Shown one piece after another: positions 63,853-64,000 of a stretch of 64,000 nt of DNA. The translations under genes were made by a program, and so were the position numbers. Source of the stretch: Panorpa germanica (lineage: Eukaryota; Arthropoda; Insecta; Mecoptera; Panorpidae); NCBI GenBank assembly GCA_963678705.1, contig OY783218.1, forward strand, positions 10,240,152-10,304,151. Direction: 5' to 3'. Below the pieces are notes generated by a model. That model saw nothing but the letters and a program-made list of their open reading frames with translations, made no database searches and was not told the origin of the DNA. Each line of letters begins with the position of its first letter. Position 1 is the stretch's first letter.

Positions 63853-64000
63853 TTAAGTAGGATTAAGGGCAGGTTCAATCACATTATACAAATAGTGTTA
63901 CGGGTCTCAGCGTGTAGTACATCACACGCCATTTTTCGTCGATACCTGGTGGCAGAAATTTTAAATATGTTTAATATTTCGTGAAAGATAGCCGTGTGGT

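Larger units (their letters stand above)
50722..64000. other. Repeat-dominated region upstream of the GPCR gene
   Basis: No protein-coding gene is supported. It probably includes the distal 5' exons and promoter of the minus-strand GPCR, but these cannot be placed. The repeats and GC-rich candidate regulatory stretches are listed separately. A GC-rich block at 63090-63170 has no recognisable content. Confidence 0.5.

Overview
The window looks like a euchromatic segment of an insect nuclear genome. It is strongly AT-rich. Genes are split by GT-AG introns with pyrimidine-rich acceptors, a MADF/BESS-type protein of the family expanded in insects is present, and there are many short non-autonomous DNA transposons. 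I found no bacterial, organellar or viral gene set. The insect order cannot be fixed from the sequence alone.

Layout. (1) 0.5-12.1 kb, plus strand: the 3' end of a gene that starts outside the window. Two serine-rich coding exons (540-796 and 11878-12147) are separated by an 11 kb intron. That intron holds a hAT-type MITE, a TTAA-flanked element, two tRNA-derived SINE-like copies and two possible frame-preserving microexons. (2) 12.1-24.7 kb: no convincing gene, several MITEs, and one GC-rich island at 16.46 kb. (3) 24.7-38.5 kb: a compact cluster of seven intact genes on alternating strands: a SNAPC2-like snRNA transcription factor subunit (-), SLX9/FAM207A ribosome biogenesis factor (-), proteasome subunit beta-1 (+), MBF1/EDF1 coactivator (-), a LITAF-domain protein (+), a MADF/BESS protein (-) and a second, divergent LITAF-domain protein (+). 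Two gene pairs are divergent with short shared upstream regions, and PSMB1 and MBF1 are convergent. (4) 38.5-49.2 kb: gene-poor and repeat-rich, with a mariner-like transposase remnant and a foldback repeat. (5) 49.2-50.7 kb, minus strand: a complete rhodopsin-class GPCR (362 aa) in two coding exons, with a 5' UTR exon that carries three upstream ORFs. (6) 50.7-64 kb: repeats dominate. They include a 2.7 kb foldback element whose arms are tandem arrays of a ~146 bp unit, a related-looking ~88 bp tandem array, several MITEs, a 5S-like relic and a GC-rich, CRE-containing stretch that could be a promoter.

The housekeeping genes serve general functions (Pol II/III snRNA transcription, 40S biogenesis, proteolysis, coactivation, endosomal trafficking) and do not form one pathway. 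The strongest unusual signals are the large foldback element, a perfect 33 bp hairpin at a MITE edge that looks like a template-switch product, the candidate microexons, and the paired LITAF paralogues with conserved intron phases.
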